64,000 bases of DNA from Nipponacmea schrenckii. Its lineage: Eukaryota > Mollusca > Gastropoda > Lottiidae. Shown one piece after another: positions 13,301 to 28,300 of this stretch. The number at the start of each line of letters is the position of its first letter. Positions within the stretch are counted from its first letter, which is position 1. The DNA is taken from contig CM060202.1 in NCBI GenBank assembly GCA_030562195.1, positions 20,694,317 to 20,758,316 of the forward strand, read 5' to 3'. Both the position numbers and the translations under genes were made by a program. The notes beneath the pieces were generated by a model. The model searched no databases and was not told the DNA's origin. It was given only the letters and a program-made list of their open reading frames with translations.

Positions 13301-16300
13301 ACTACGTAGGAGATTATCAGGTACTGGAACTTTATTTATTAATTTTTACAATTTTTTTTTTTTATATTTCATCATACTCAAAACCATGTGGCAAATACCA
13401 AATGGAAATGATTTTTTTTTTCAGCCACCGAAAGACATCAATCGAGCCAATGAAAATGTAGTTTCATCTCCACTGTTTGATACGGAAAGAACTTTAGCTA
13501 TGTTGTTAGGGTTACATGCGTCAGAACAGGCTCGCAGTACAGCTTTATCTAGTGAAGAAATCGAGAGTCGTCATTGGTTACAAGCTGAGTTTTTCTCTGG
13601 AGGTTTACAGTTGTTACAACCTCAGAATAGTTACGATGAAGAAAAAGGTGAAAGTCGAACACCAAGCTCGTGTACTACAACGCCAGGTAAACTTTCATAT
13701 AATATTTTTAAAATAAAGAGGATTTTTTACCAAAAATTTTGAAAAACCTAAAATTTTTTTTCTTTTTCTTACCATTATAAAACCCCCTTTATTTAATAAG
13801 ACGGGTTCCTATTGGCCATTGCCCCTTTTTTCATTTTAAACCTTTTTAAGAGTTTTTTGTTTTTATAAATGATCGTCATAGACGTCATGTTGTTAATTAG
13901 AATCTTGGGAAACATCTTCTCGCTGGGAAGAAACAAAATAACAAACAGAAAGTAGATATTGTTTCCAAGGACATGTTGAATAAAGTCAACGGGTTAAAAA
14001 GCTCATATTAATAGAAATATGATAAAAATGTAAATTTTTGTTTTGTTTGTAGGTGCCACACCCACTTCAGAACAATGTCACCTGCCTCAGACAGTAGATA
14101 AAGAAAGATTAAACGAAGGAACGTTACAAACAGACGTGTCTCGCCCCTTTCTACAGGCTCTAGTCGAGGGTAAAATTAACGACCCTCTGGTGAAAGGTTT
14201 CCTCACTTTAACTGATAAATATTGTAAAGAAAACCATCTTGTTTTACCGATAATCGAACATCCAGTAGAAGATGTGGGAAGGTAGGTCTGATTGGTTCAC
14301 TTCTGCTTCCAGCTATCCGATATCACTGAATAGACAAAAACAATAGTTTCAAGAAATTGTATAGCTCTGTCAGCAAATTGCTCGTATGTTTAATCCTAAA
14401 GAGATTGTAAAGAGGTTTTCTAGATTTTGTATCAGGGACACTAATTTTCTATCAGATGTCTGTAGTTTCTGTAATTTTATTTACACCATTCATCAGGTGA
14501 TATCAATGTAAATTGTTGAAAAATTTAGTGTAATAAAACCTAGGGGTAGTATACCATAAAACGTTATTTCATGTGTTCTCTACCCCTAAATGTCGCTGAA
14601 GGATTAAATATTAAGATGAAATCTTTTTTGTTTTAGATTATTAATGGCAGTTTTATTAAAACATCATGATTTAGGACATGTAGTACTTGGTTTGTTAGAG
14701 CACGGTCAAGGTGAACCAGGTACTAAACAAATACTACCAAAATCCATCGCTGAGATTTGTCGACAAATTCACCATACCAAAAAAACCTTGATCAAGGTCA
14801 GTTTATTTATACACTTTTAATAAAAAAATATGTTCAGTGCGTTGTTATGGTTTAAAATCGATTCTTTCTTTTGGATTTGTGGACATATATTTTATTTATG
14901 TGCTACAGGCTGTGCATGTTAAAGATCCCTTGACAGATAGAAATCAAAAAAGAGAAGGCTTATGCTTGTGTAAAGACTTTTTTTCTTTCGTTTCAAAAAA
15001 TCTTTTTATTATTTGTCCAGGCCCATCAAGACCAGGGAAGGTCTTACAAAGAAGTTTGTGCATCAGTGATAGAACGATGTCACTTCTTGTTTAATGAACT
15101 ACGACCTGCAGTGGGGGATGAGGTATCAGCCTGTACCAGATCTAAATTGTTAAAAACGATGCCACGCTGGAGAGAAGTTATTATGAGACTTGTGGAACAA
15201 AAGAAAAAAACAAAAGGTACAGTTACAGTAGTCTTTAACATCCTGGCTGAAAAACTCTTTGCGATTTATCCATTCATTGACAGAATAAAAACTTAGGTTC
15301 ACTAGGATACTTTCTACCAGCTGGTCCTTTTCAAACCTCTTGGTATTGATTTTACAAGGATAACAACTTAAGTTCACAGTTAAGGATCCTTTCTACCAAT
15401 TGGTGCTTGGTCAAACCTCTTGGTATTGATTTTACAAGGATAACAACTTAAGTTCACATGGATGCTTTCTACCAGCTGGTCCTTGGTCAAACCTCTTGGT
15501 ATTGGTTTTACAAGGATAACAACTTAGGTTCACAGTTAAGAATCCTTTCTACCAGCTGGTCCTTGGTCAAACCTCATGGTATTGATTTTACAAGAATAAC
15601 AACTTAGGTTCACAGTTAAGAATCCTTTCTACCAGTTAGTCCTTGGTCAAACCTCATGGTATTGATTTTACAAGGATAACAACTTAGGTTCACTAGGATA
15701 CTTTCTACCAGCTGGTCCTTGGTCAAACCTCTTGGTATTGATTTTACAAGGATAACAACTTGGGTTCACTAGGATACTTTCTACCAGCTGGTTTTTGGTC
15801 AAACTCATCAGTATTGATTTTACAAGGATAACAACTCAGGTTCTTGATTATCCATTCTACCAGCTGATCCTTGGTCAAACCTCTCTGCCTTGACAGCTGG
15901 GTTGACTGGAATTATATCCACACACTTCCAAATGTTTAAAAGATGTTTTGATTTTACCAGAAGGTGTTGAAGTACCCCAGGACAAAGAACAGGAAGTTGA
16001 GGGTGAGGTGGAGACGAGTGTGGGTGGAGCTGAGGGAGGTATGACAGATGATGAAGGGAGTAAAGATATCTTGACAGTTAAAGAAGACGCCTCCCTTGAC
16101 GATAAATCAGCCATTGTTTCCGAGGATGATATCATCATAGAAACTGAAGAGGATGATAGCGAAACGAAAGTTGGAGAAACTTTAAAAGAAGTGATTGTAC
16201 CTGAGGAAAATGAACCACAATGTCTAGGTGATCATGTACCAACTAGACATGTCTCTATTTTAGAGGTAAGAAGCATGGCCGGGGGGTTCTGATGTAATAT

Positions 16301-19300
16301 TCTTCAATATTAACTTTCTGATGTAATATTCGTAACTTTCTACAGACTTTTTGAGAAATGAGGCTCAGGGTTCGTAACTTTTGACTGTTATGTATCCATT
16401 TGTCAATTTCTTGTTCATTCAACTATTTATTTGTTCTCTGAATTTAAAAACTCTTGATTTGTTCTCTCCATTATTCACACATTCATTCATTCGCTGCTTC
16501 ATTCATTCCAAGGTTATAGAAACACTGATGCTGACAGTTCTATATCTCAGCATTGTTAGATCATCCACACTATCATTGTTCATTTGTTCACCGAATCACA
16601 CCCTTCAAAAATTCTGTCTCTATTGCAGGAAGATCCGTGGGAACATGTAGTAAGTGCTGTAATGTCCACTCGAAAGTTACGATGGTTACGACAAAGATTG
16701 ACCGGAAGTAGAACTGAGATGCCATTGGTTAATAAAATCGTAGAGTTCGTGTTATATGAACATCCCATAGATATAGATAAACTACGGAGATCTCTGCACT
16801 TTCAGGTTAGTAGTCCAGGGCTACGATCGATATCTTTGAATTGGAGCTGTTTTCAGGCAACCGATTAATAATTGTCAATAAATTCATTGTTAATTAGGTC
16901 TAACCACCTCTTACTGGTAATCTCTTAGCCTTTATTAACCTAATTAATTACCGATAGTGTTTGGTGGCTCATTGAATGAACTCATTTTTTTCTTTTTATG
17001 TCTCTGACCTATACTTGTTGTCCAGCAGAGCCTTATTGCATCCGGTAATTTCGCATGACTGCAGGTCATGACTGGCATATATGGCCAAATCAACAGCCCT
17101 GGTCATCCCTCCTCCACCCTTTCTGGTCCTTCTTCACCCTTAATCACACCCCTCCACCCCTTCCTGCTATTCCCTCGTAAACTTTACTTACATCCGTCTG
17201 ACAGAATGATGAAATTTGAGCTCACAGTAACTATTTTCAGGTTGCTAGAGCTGAATTGAGACTGAAAGGTATACAGAATATGTTATCTTTAGTGCATAAA
17301 GAATACCTCATACCGTCTGTTAGATATAGTATGATGAATGGCTGGAATGGTCTGTTGACAGTTGGTAGAAAATATCAGTAAGTTTTAACAAAGATTTTTC
17401 AGTAATCTTTGTGTGTTTGGGACACTAATAGCATCAATTTACATCATTCTAATTTTCAGACGTCTGTGATTCTTGTAATTCTACTAAATCTAAGTGTTTG
17501 ATGACGTCACCATCTTAATAATTTATGGTCTGTTCTAAGTGACATGAAGCAGAGTATTTTATACAATATGGTATTGTTATTTTCAGTGTGCCCCTCCCCC
17601 ACTGTCTGAGTGATGTCAAATTGATCCCCCCTTGTGATAGAATACTACTAGAAATGACGTTTGCTGATTTATATCGCTGGTGTATACGAGAACTGCGTCA
17701 CTGTGTTTTAAAAGCTGACCAATATTTTAAATCTCTCAGCAGCTTCCCTGTTCCACCTATTGATAATTCTAAGGTATGTTTACAATTTATATATATAGAT
17801 CACACTGAAATCCCTGCATATGGCCAGATAATATTATCTAATAATTTTTCAGCCCTTTTATCCCTTGTCAGTGATGTACATGTATGTCAGAGAGACTGAC
17901 ATAGAAAAGGCTTCTAGTCGTTCGGATGGTACAATAAACTGAGGCACCGTGTGTCACAGACTGTGTACAATAAAGATCTGTCAAAAGTTGGAAGGAAATC
18001 TCTAAATGAGTAGGCTAATGCCGCTGTCCTGGCCAAATTTCTCTCATTGCACACTACATGAAGTCTTCATTAACCGATAAGGTGCAGAAGAGTAGGATAT
18101 AAAACAACCTAATTCAATTCTAGTTCAAATTTTGAAAGTATTGGGTAAACAGTGTATGAGTTATTGCCCTTGAATTATTAATAACCCATTTCACCTAGTG
18201 TTATATATAATTTTACAGGAATCTATGAGTCTTGGAGGTTTACCCTGTGCCAGGTTTATTTTGTCCACGTTAAATATGTTATCAACGGAACACCAGGCGT
18301 CAAGCCTCAGTCTATTGTTAAACTCTGGAACTCTGGCATTAACACAGAGTATTCTCAGACTTGCAGGTAATGGCATTTTTTATTGTGCAGTAATAGCTTA
18401 TGGTGCCTTGTCTGGGAGGCTTTGTTTTATACTTGGTGACATTTGCAATTCCGCTGTCCTGGCTAATTTTATTAGTCTATTATTTGCAAAAGAGTAGTAC
18501 AGAAAACTCCATTCATTTCATTTCTTCTTTTTTTGGCCATTTTCCTTTAGTTTCCTTAACTCAGCATCCCTTTCAGAGAGTTAACAAAGCTTAAAATGTT
18601 ATCAGGTTATTTGAGCATCCCTTTCAGAGAGTCAACAAAGCTTAAAATGTTATCAGGTTATTTGAGCATCCCTTTCAGAGAGTCAACAAAGCTTAAAATG
18701 TTATGGGGTTATTTGAGCATCCCTTTCAGAGAGTCCATATCTCTTTCCTGACAAGCTATGTTTTGTTATTGTAGGCCCTGATCCTGATGTTATGATACCA
18801 GACAATAATACTGTCGTCTGCACCATACCTGAAGAACAGCGCAGCCGAAAACAGAATCAACCTGTCCCCCTGACTGGTACCGAGCTGGCCTCCATGATGA
18901 AAATTGGGGTGCGTGTGATGAGAGGAGTGGATTGGAAATGGGGAGATCAGGTAAAAACAACCAACATTTTCACAATTTAGGTTCTCAAGGATCCTTTCTA
19001 GCCGGTCCTTGTCAAACATCATGGTTTGTTTTCAAATCATTAGGTTCACAAGGATCCTCTCTACGAGCTGGTCCTTGATCAAACCTCTTGGTATTGATTT
19101 CACAAGGATAACAACTTAGGTGTTTGTCAAATTTTGAGACAATGACTTTCTACTGGTCTTATGCAACCTCTTTACTTAGTACTGAAAAGCTAAGCTGGGC
19201 TTAAACTGAAACTTTATATTAACAGGATGGACCACCCCCAGGTTTAGGGCGTGTTATAGGAGAGCTGGGTGAGGATGGTTGGATCAGGGTCCAGTGGGAC

Positions 19301-22300
19301 ACCGGTAGTACCAATAGCTACAGGATGGGGAAGGAGAGGAAATATGATTTAAAACTGGCAGAACCCCCAGAACTTCCTGATAATGATGAAGAGGAAGATG
19401 AGGAATCAGAATCAGGTGGGTACCAACCAATTTAGTCACTGTCTATAATACCCACCCTTAGTGTGGCAAGCCCTTTTTAGTGGGCACTTTTCACTCAATT
19501 ATATACCATATTCAACTTATTACCAAAGGACTCTTGTGGGAAAAGCAGACAGACAAATGATCAATCTAAAAACCACCATGAAAAATCCGTACGCACTTCT
19601 CTCAAAATACACTCAATGTCACATGACTACAAGGGCAATAACTCTGTCTGATCAGAAGAAAATTAACTCTTGACTCATTTGACCTATTTGATTGCACCTT
19701 TGTGTGTTGCTATTTCCTGAAAGATTTGAAGGGTGAAGTCTTTAGTTGTTATGTTTCAAGGGCCAAGACTGTAACCCAAATTTTGAATCTTTAGCTTCTA
19801 AAAAACACAGTCTTGAATTCTCTGGCGCCTCAAGTTTTGGAATTTCGTGAAGCTTTAGTGACTGGCACGAGAAAATCTGACTTTATGGGATGAAGGAATT
19901 TTCAAGTTTCTAAATATTTCTAGATAAATGTAAAACCGAAAGTAAACACCCCAAGAAACTCAGTCTTTATGTTCTCTGGGATCTTTAGTTTTGGAATTTT
20001 GTGGAGCTTTCATCACTGGCACTTGAAGTTCTAAGTTTTGGAGTTGTGAATATGTATTGAAAGAAGTGAATTTAAACGTTTGAATTATTTTCTAGATAAA
20101 TGTAAAGCTGAAAGTAAACACCCCACGTCTCTGGTACGAAGATCAACGATATCGTTATTACGAATTCTTTCCGTCTGTGCTGGCGTGTATGCTGACAAGG
20201 CTCAGAAAGAGGCTATAAGCACTATGTGTGGGTTAATGAGAACTCTAGTAGACCATGGATGTAATAGTGGACTTAGTAAGTTATTGTACTATTTATTTAG
20301 GGTAGGGGTAAATAATAATAGTTTATTTGTCTAGGGTTATCTGTCTTCACTAGTACTAGAAGATACAGAACAGATTAAATTAATGCGTTAAATGCGACCT
20401 ATCCTCGATCGCATTAATTTGTATCCGCATTTTTAAATACATATTCGAAGTGAATAATATGGAGTTAAGTAATTAAATTGAGACCGGGCGGGATTAAGTA
20501 ATTAGGTAATTATCTCTAAATTTGAAGCTGATTAGTAACCAATGACGTTAAAAAAACAAAAGATTTTTACACTTGCTTCAATCATTAAACAATTGTAGAC
20601 ACCTATCGCGGATCGCATTAATTTGTACTCGCATTTTAGTCTATTTACCCCATGTCGCATTAATTTATTGATGCATTAATTTCTAGCCTTACAGTATTTA
20701 AATTTTATAAACGTTTTAAAATTATCCTTTGGATCATATTCTGTTGGTTTTTTTAGATTACATTTTAAATGTTGATTTATTTTGAATAATATTTTTAGAT
20801 AATTATTATTTCATTGAATTTCATTAATATTCTTGATGTTTAATTAAATGATGTTTAATCAGATGTTGTTTAATTAAATGATGTTTAATCAGATGTTGTT
20901 TAATTAAATGTTTTTTTATTAGATTGTGTTGATTTAAGATGTTTATTTTAGGTGTGAACTCGACAGCAATCCAGATAGCCAGTGAACAACACTATAGTTG
21001 GTGTAGCCTGGGTTTTGTAAGAAGTATAGCCACCACGTCTCCAGTATGTAAGGCTCTCAGCTCCCATCATTGGATCACGTTGTTGATGAAAATACTGGAA
21101 GAGGAGCAGACGATTAAGAAAACTAAGAATATTTATAGACAGGTGAATATGGAAACTTCCAAGGGACATTGGTTTAATAATTTTTTAACTTTTTGACTAA
21201 AAAAGGCTCTCCTGGTTCAACCTTGTTTTTCCTTAAAAAATCGTACTGTTGAATTTATAATTGTATTCGTATTTTAGTTGGTTGGTGAATTGACATCCCT
21301 TTAAGAGGTTTATCAACTTCGTATCCCTTTCAGAGAGTCCACATAATAATGTTTATACTTGACATCTCTTTCAGAGAGTCCACATAACTAATAATGTTTA
21401 TACTTGACATCCCTTTCAGAGAGTCCACATAACTAATAATGTTTATACTTGACATCCCTTTCAGAGAGTCCACATAGCTAATAATGTTTATTTATATTAA
21501 CAGATATTAACTCTACGATTATTACGAACGATATTACCAGCCTGGGATCGTGGGATGGAAGTTGAGAGAGTAACAAGTATTGTACGACGTCTGTTCAGGT
21601 TGCTTGGCATTGTTTTGACTTCCTGTTCTGCTGACCCTACGCTAGTTACGGAAGGTAGGGTGTCTAGATTTATCTTTGCATTTTTTCTTGTTTCTCTTGT
21701 TTGCTATAGGGAGCCACGAGCCACGGTGGCTCTGTGATTTACATGCGTGCTCCATAACCTGAGAGTTCAGGGTTCAATCCCGGTAAAGGTCGAGATTAAC
21801 ATTTAATCCTATAGCATTTTTAATTTAAAGGGAGCATTTTTAATCTGAAAATCTGTTAGTAGACAGCTGTGGTGGCTCTGTGAGTTAGATGCTTGCTCAG
21901 TAACCTGAGGGTCCAGGGTTTCATCCGGACATAGGTCGAAAAAATTTCAGATTTTTCAACCTGTTTACCCCCTGTCAATGATGCAGGTTAGAGTGACTGA
22001 CACAAAAGCGTCTTGTCGTTCAGATGAGACAATAAATCAAAGCCCCATGTGCTACAGGTCTGTACATTGTGCCTCAACAGTTAGAAATCTCATAAAGAGT
22101 AGGCTTATGCTGTTGTCTAGGCAAAATTTCCCTCATTGCACACTGCATGGCGTAACCTGTTTTCATAGCCCATGAGGTTTAAGTTGGAAATTGAACTAAA
22201 GTATTATCTTGGCTCCTTGCTAATTTAAAAATTTCCCCATTGCACACTGAATGACCCACTTAAGAAGACGAAAAAGAAATTACTAATGAACAACTACATT

Positions 22301-25300
22301 CTGTTATTTTATTTGTAGTTGAGTCGCCACATCGAACAAGAAAATCTCTGCATATTCCTGTTTCCGTGACAGCATCATATACTAGCACCATCGCCGAGGA
22401 GATCATTACGTTGTTACGGACGTTACATATACAGGAACTCTGGAACTCTCATATTAACAGATTTATTTCAGAACAGTTCTCTCATATAACTGACTTATTG
22501 CCTGATAAAAACAGGCCTCCACAGGTTAGTATACAACAGCAGGTTCTTCTAGGCATGTTTCAAAATGGATAACTACTTAGTTTTATAGAATATTACTAAG
22601 TTTATTGATTATCACTAAATTTTATTGATTATTACTAAGTTTTATAGATTATTACTAAGTTTTATAGATATTACATAGATTTATTGATGTATTGGATTAT
22701 AGAATGACTCTGTTGCAAAGTTTCTACACCATGTTATTCCACACACAGACTCATTTTTCGCCATGTTTTGAAAGTTAAATTTTTTGGCCATCCTAAGAGG
22801 TAATATCTCTCAGAAATATATGGAACTTTTCTCAATAATACTTTGAAATTGCATGAAAGACTAATAAATGAAACTTGATACTTTCAGTTGATAGAAATAG
22901 AGGTACTGGAAGAAAGTAGCTACCTGACGGTGCTCGCTGTTTTAGCTATGATAGGTGGCGTTGATAATCGTCCTAGATTAGGTGGTCTGGTCAGCCACGA
23001 TACGTACGGAACAGGAACGATATCGAAGATAACTCCCAAGGGGAAGATTCATGTACAATTTAACACGGATGGATTACAGATGTGCCGTCTATCTGAGATT
23101 ACAGTGGTAAGTTTGAAACTCTCAGAAATTTATATTTCATTTGCTTGGTTACCTTGAAAAAATGGTGTTTAAGGGTTCTCATCTTGGTTAGCATGTGCGA
23201 GTCTAGTGACTTTGAAGTGACCTTTCCCTGAGATGTTTGACCAAGAATCAGCTGGTAGAAAGGATCATTGAGAACCTAGGTTGTTATCCTTTTAAATTCA
23301 ATACCAAGACGTTTGACCAAGGACCAGCTGGTAGAAAGGATCCTATGAACCTAAGTTGTTATCCTTGTAAAATCAATACCAAGAGGTTTAGCCAAGCACC
23401 AGCTGGTAGAATCAATTAGGTTTCATTTTGTTACTTTATAACCCGTCAGGTTCCTGTGATAGAATTCCACGTAGAGAAATTACCACTTACCGAGGACATT
23501 GTGTATAGTTGGTCACGATTGGTCAGTCTGGCCAGTACCTGTAGTATTATAGAGAGAGATTGTGATATACCTAGAGCTCCCCTAGCAACCAGTACTGGCA
23601 GTATCGAACCTATTTGTAAGTTTTTCTATTAGTCTAATGGAAATAGCATGATTTGGGAGCTGTGGGTGTCTCAGTGAGTCTGATTGCTGGCTTGCTTGAA
23701 GGTTTAGAGTTCATGGCATGGAAAAAGTATCTAGTCGTTCAGATGGACTATTTAGCAAAGACCCTATGTGATTCAGGAAGTACATGTTACAGATCCCTTG
23801 ACAGTTAGAAATCGAAAGAGCTTAAGCTAATGCTACTGTTTTGGCAAAATTTCCCTCAAGGCTAAATGCATGGTGTTCTTGTCTTCATTAGCCCATTAGA
23901 AATTTATACCTAAATAGCATGAAACCATGGGGATGGCATAGTTCTGCTACATGGACAGACAAAATAGAGGCCGAAAGTTAACTATACTGTGCGCATCAGT
24001 TAAGTACTAAAAGATAGTACTGCTCTTCTGGCAAAATTCCTTCATTGCCCACAGTTTCAGAATAGTCACATGAGCATACAAGTAGGATAATTATAAATAT
24101 TTGTGTTTTCAGCGATAGTGAGTTATCATCGTGACGTAAACAAACTACAACTAAAACTGGGACTTCTGAAAGCTGGACGTGTCTTATTTCACCATCAGAG
24201 TATTCTACGTAGAATTCTACTTCAGCTGACAGCTAGTCCTAGTAACGAGACTGTTACTATAGAACTGCCACCGCCAGCTGGTGATGAAGAACAACTAGAG
24301 ACACCTAGTGTGAATAATTTACTACAACAGGTATTAATGGCCGCCACCCAGCCGTCACCTTTAAAGGCCATGTTTACACGTGAAGAGATGGAGGTATGTT
24401 CTTAATGTTTTTTTATTTGATCCTTGCCGAACCTTCTGTCAATGATCTTTCTCTGATTATGCCTATCTGTTTCAGTTTCCATACTCTTGGTTTGAAGAGA
24501 CATTCTTAGGTTGTTGAAGGCGGGCAAAATATTTTTTTTTAACAAATTTATGCAAACTTCAAACCTATTTCTTTTACCCTTTTACAAAATTCAGTTTGAT
24601 AAAAAAGAAATATTTATATGTAAATAGTATAGGTTAGAAATAGTTTCAGGTATAATTTATAATTTATAAAATTTTGCATTCTTTAAATGGAATAGTGAAG
24701 AAGGGGGGCCTTTATTATGATTTTCATATATTACTATTATGCCTTAGTGAGGCATTTTCTAATGCCATTTATTTATAATTTTAGGCTGCAGCTTTATCAG
24801 TCACTCAATATCTGACCGCAGAGATGGGCTTGGTGTCTGATTCGGAGCTCGATACCAGTTCAGAGGAAGAGCAGATCCGAGACCTGAGCTCCAGTTTGAT
24901 TTCACCTCCTAACCTACCCTCCATCAACTCTCTCCCACCCTCCCAGAGTTCTACTAGACCCCCCAAACATAAGAAGAAAGTAAAGCCCCCCACCCCTGCT
25001 GCCTCCCCGATTGTCACCCAGATGGTAGAGATGGGGTTCTCAAGAAAACATGTTGATGTCGCTGTTAAGGCTTTGAATGGAAGTAAGTTTTGGTTTTCTT
25101 AAAAATCATCAATAAAAGAGTATAAGGAAAGGTCTAATTGTTTACAGGGGCACTGATAGTATCAATATACACCATTCTTATTTTCAATCAGACATCTGCG
25201 GTTAAAGAGGTTTTCTAAATATTGTATGTGTAACAGGGACACTGATATCTTCAATTTGCACCATTCTATAGGGTTTTAAATATTTAGGTAAGGTATCTCT

Positions 25301-28300
25301 TATTCACAGGTTTGTTGACACCAACATGCGATGTGTTTTTAGTAAGAGCGCAGTAAACAGAAATAAAGTACTTGTCCGATGCACAACTAATGAAATTGTG
25401 TTTTTCATGTAAAGTGGTATCAGGTTTCTAGAAGAGTAGATTTTAACATATTTTTTGATATTTTTGATATTTTTTCAGGTGGTTCATTATTCCCTGAAGG
25501 TGAAACACCAACAGCTGAATCATTGGTAGGGTGGTTGCTAGAACACCAAGATACCGCCCCTCCTGACGACACTGACACAGAAAGTTTGTCATCAGTCGAT
25601 GGATATACTGATACAGACTCTATGTCTGAAGATTTCGAAGAATACGATTCTTTTGAGGTAAGAGGGGGCTGTTTAGTGTACGCTATACAGACTAGTTTTT
25701 ATCTGATTTGAATGAGATTTGTTGTGATCATTTTGATTGATGAAATCATGGACAAGTTTGATATTAACAGATTTTTCCCTGAATGGCTTTTGAGTTATTG
25801 CACTTGACTTAGTCAAAATTCGTCGAAATTGACTTCTGAATTTGAATGAAATTTGATGTGATAATGTATATTAAGGAGATCTTTGATTAGGCCCAAACAA
25901 CTTGTGTTTAAACGGAAATATACTTTAAAGTGGGCCTATCTTGCTAGGCAACCACTTGTTGGAAAGGTGAAACAGTCGTGACTGAGCCCTGTTAAAACCC
26001 AATGATGTTGATATTTTGATTTTTGTTTCAGCATGCCATGAGTGAACGTGGAGCTTCAGGGGGAACACAACCCTATAAAAAACGTAACGATTTTATGAGC
26101 TGTGATGAATACGCTAAATATGTCCAAGATCATATAGAAGAAAATATGATGATAAGATGTTGTAAAACCTATGAAGAAGTACATGAAGGTGATATTGGTA
26201 AAGTTGTCAAGGTACGTCTTATTTTAACTTGTCTCGCTATACAGGGTATACTTACTCTTCTAGACACCTGATATCACTTTTCATTATGAAATACTTACTC
26301 TTCTAGACACCTGATACCACTTTTCATTATGATAATACTTACTCTTCTAGACACCTGATATCACTTTTCATTATGAAATACTTACTCTTCTAGACACCTG
26401 ATACCACATTTCATTATGAAATACTTACTCTTCTAGACACCTGATATCACTTTTCATTATGAAATACTTACTCTTCTAGACACCTGATACCACTTTTCAT
26501 TATGAAATAGTTACTCTCCTAGACACCTGATACCACATTTCATTATGAAATACTTACTCTTCTAGACACCTGATACCACTTTTCATTATGAAAACTTACT
26601 CTTCTAGACACCTGATACCACTTTTCATTATGATTCACTCTTCTAGACACTACTTTATTATATACTTCTCTTCTAGACACCTGATACCACTTTTCATTAT
26701 GATATACTTACTCTTCTAGACACCTGATACCACTTTTCATTATGATATACTTACTCTTCTAGACACCTGATACCACTTTTCATTATGAAATACTTACTCT
26801 TCTAGACACCTGATACCACTTTTCATTATGATATACTTACTCTTCTAGACACCTGATACCTTTTCATTATGAAATACTTACTCTTGTAGACACCTGATAC
26901 CACTTTTCATTATGATATACTTACTTATTATTGATATACTTCCTCATACGAAAAGTTCATTAACTGCTAGGTGTGTTTCACCTATATTGTTTTGGAGAAC
27001 CAGTTTTGATTTGCTGTTGAAATCGTTAAAATAAGTGGTCACTAGCCGCGTAATGAAGGTTGCTGCTAATCAGTTGTTAATTACATTGAAAACTCGTAGG
27101 GGAGATTTAATTGTGGTTGCTTATTGAAGGTGGGCTCTTAATAAAGGTGGTAGTGTGAGCAGGATATACTGTATGCAATATATATAGAATATGATAACAA
27201 GTTGTTTCTTTTCAGCTGGATCGAGACGGTCTACATGATTTGAACATCCAGGCTGATTGGCAGAGAAAGAGTGGGACCTACTGGGTTAGATATATACATG
27301 TTGAAATGTTGGGATTCAGCAACCCTTCAGGTGAGGTCTATTGTCATGGGCACAAAGCATCAACATATTTTATTTACCTTGAGGGTTTCGAATAAAGAGG
27401 CTACGTGTATCAGTGACACAGATATCATCAATTTATACCATTCTTATTTTCAATCAGACGTCTGTGGTTCTGGCAATTTAACAAAAACTAAGTGTGTGGT
27501 GATGTCATTATTGCGAAATCCTAAGTATATTATAATTATGATATTTTTCAACAGAAGCTGTGTCGTCTATTAAACTTGGAGACAAGGTACGCGTGAAGCC
27601 GTCTGTTTCAACACCTACCTATAAATGGGGTTCTGTTGGTCATGGTAGTATGGGAACGGTCACAGGTGAGACTGGGCTACACCAAAATTTTACATCATTA
27701 CACACTACGTTGCTTAGTCAAGGTTTTTCTACCAATAGTTTCACAATATGATATATTGGATTTGGGTTTTGTTTCGGATTTTTAGCACTTGAAACTCTTT
27801 TTCAGAGAGTCTACATAGCTAATAATGTTAATTTGATATTTTTGATTCAGCAATTAACCCCAATGGTCGAGATATTACGGTAGATTTTCCTCAACAAGCT
27901 CACTGGACAGGAGTGATAGATGAAATGGAACCTGTTCCCTCCACCCATCATAGAGTCATGTAAGTTCTAACAAAAATCATTCTATTAAAGAGATTGTAAA
28001 GAGGTTTTCTAAATTGTTTAATGTTAATCAGGGACACTGATATCATCAATTTACATCATTCTAATTTTCAATCAGACATCTGCGGTGCCGCCTGTGCCTG
28101 CAATTCCAATAAAACTAAGTGTTAATAATGTTAGTTTTACTATTTATATTATTATTTTGTGATATTTATCTATATTGTAGATGTCAGGGATGTGAATTTA
28201 GTCCCCTGACTGGCGCCAGATATAAATGTAAAGTCTGTGAGAATTACGATCTGTGTGAGAATTGTTTTAAAAATATCAAAACTCATCGACATCCCTTTAT

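Noticed and set aside
21720..21800. Possible functional tRNA gene
   Set aside because: A and B boxes are present but cloverleaf pairing is poor and the sequence continues into a SINE body.
24805..25017. Minus-strand ORF opposite exon w33
   Set aside because: Shadow of the HERC2 coding exon; the plus strand gives the conserved UBA-like segment.
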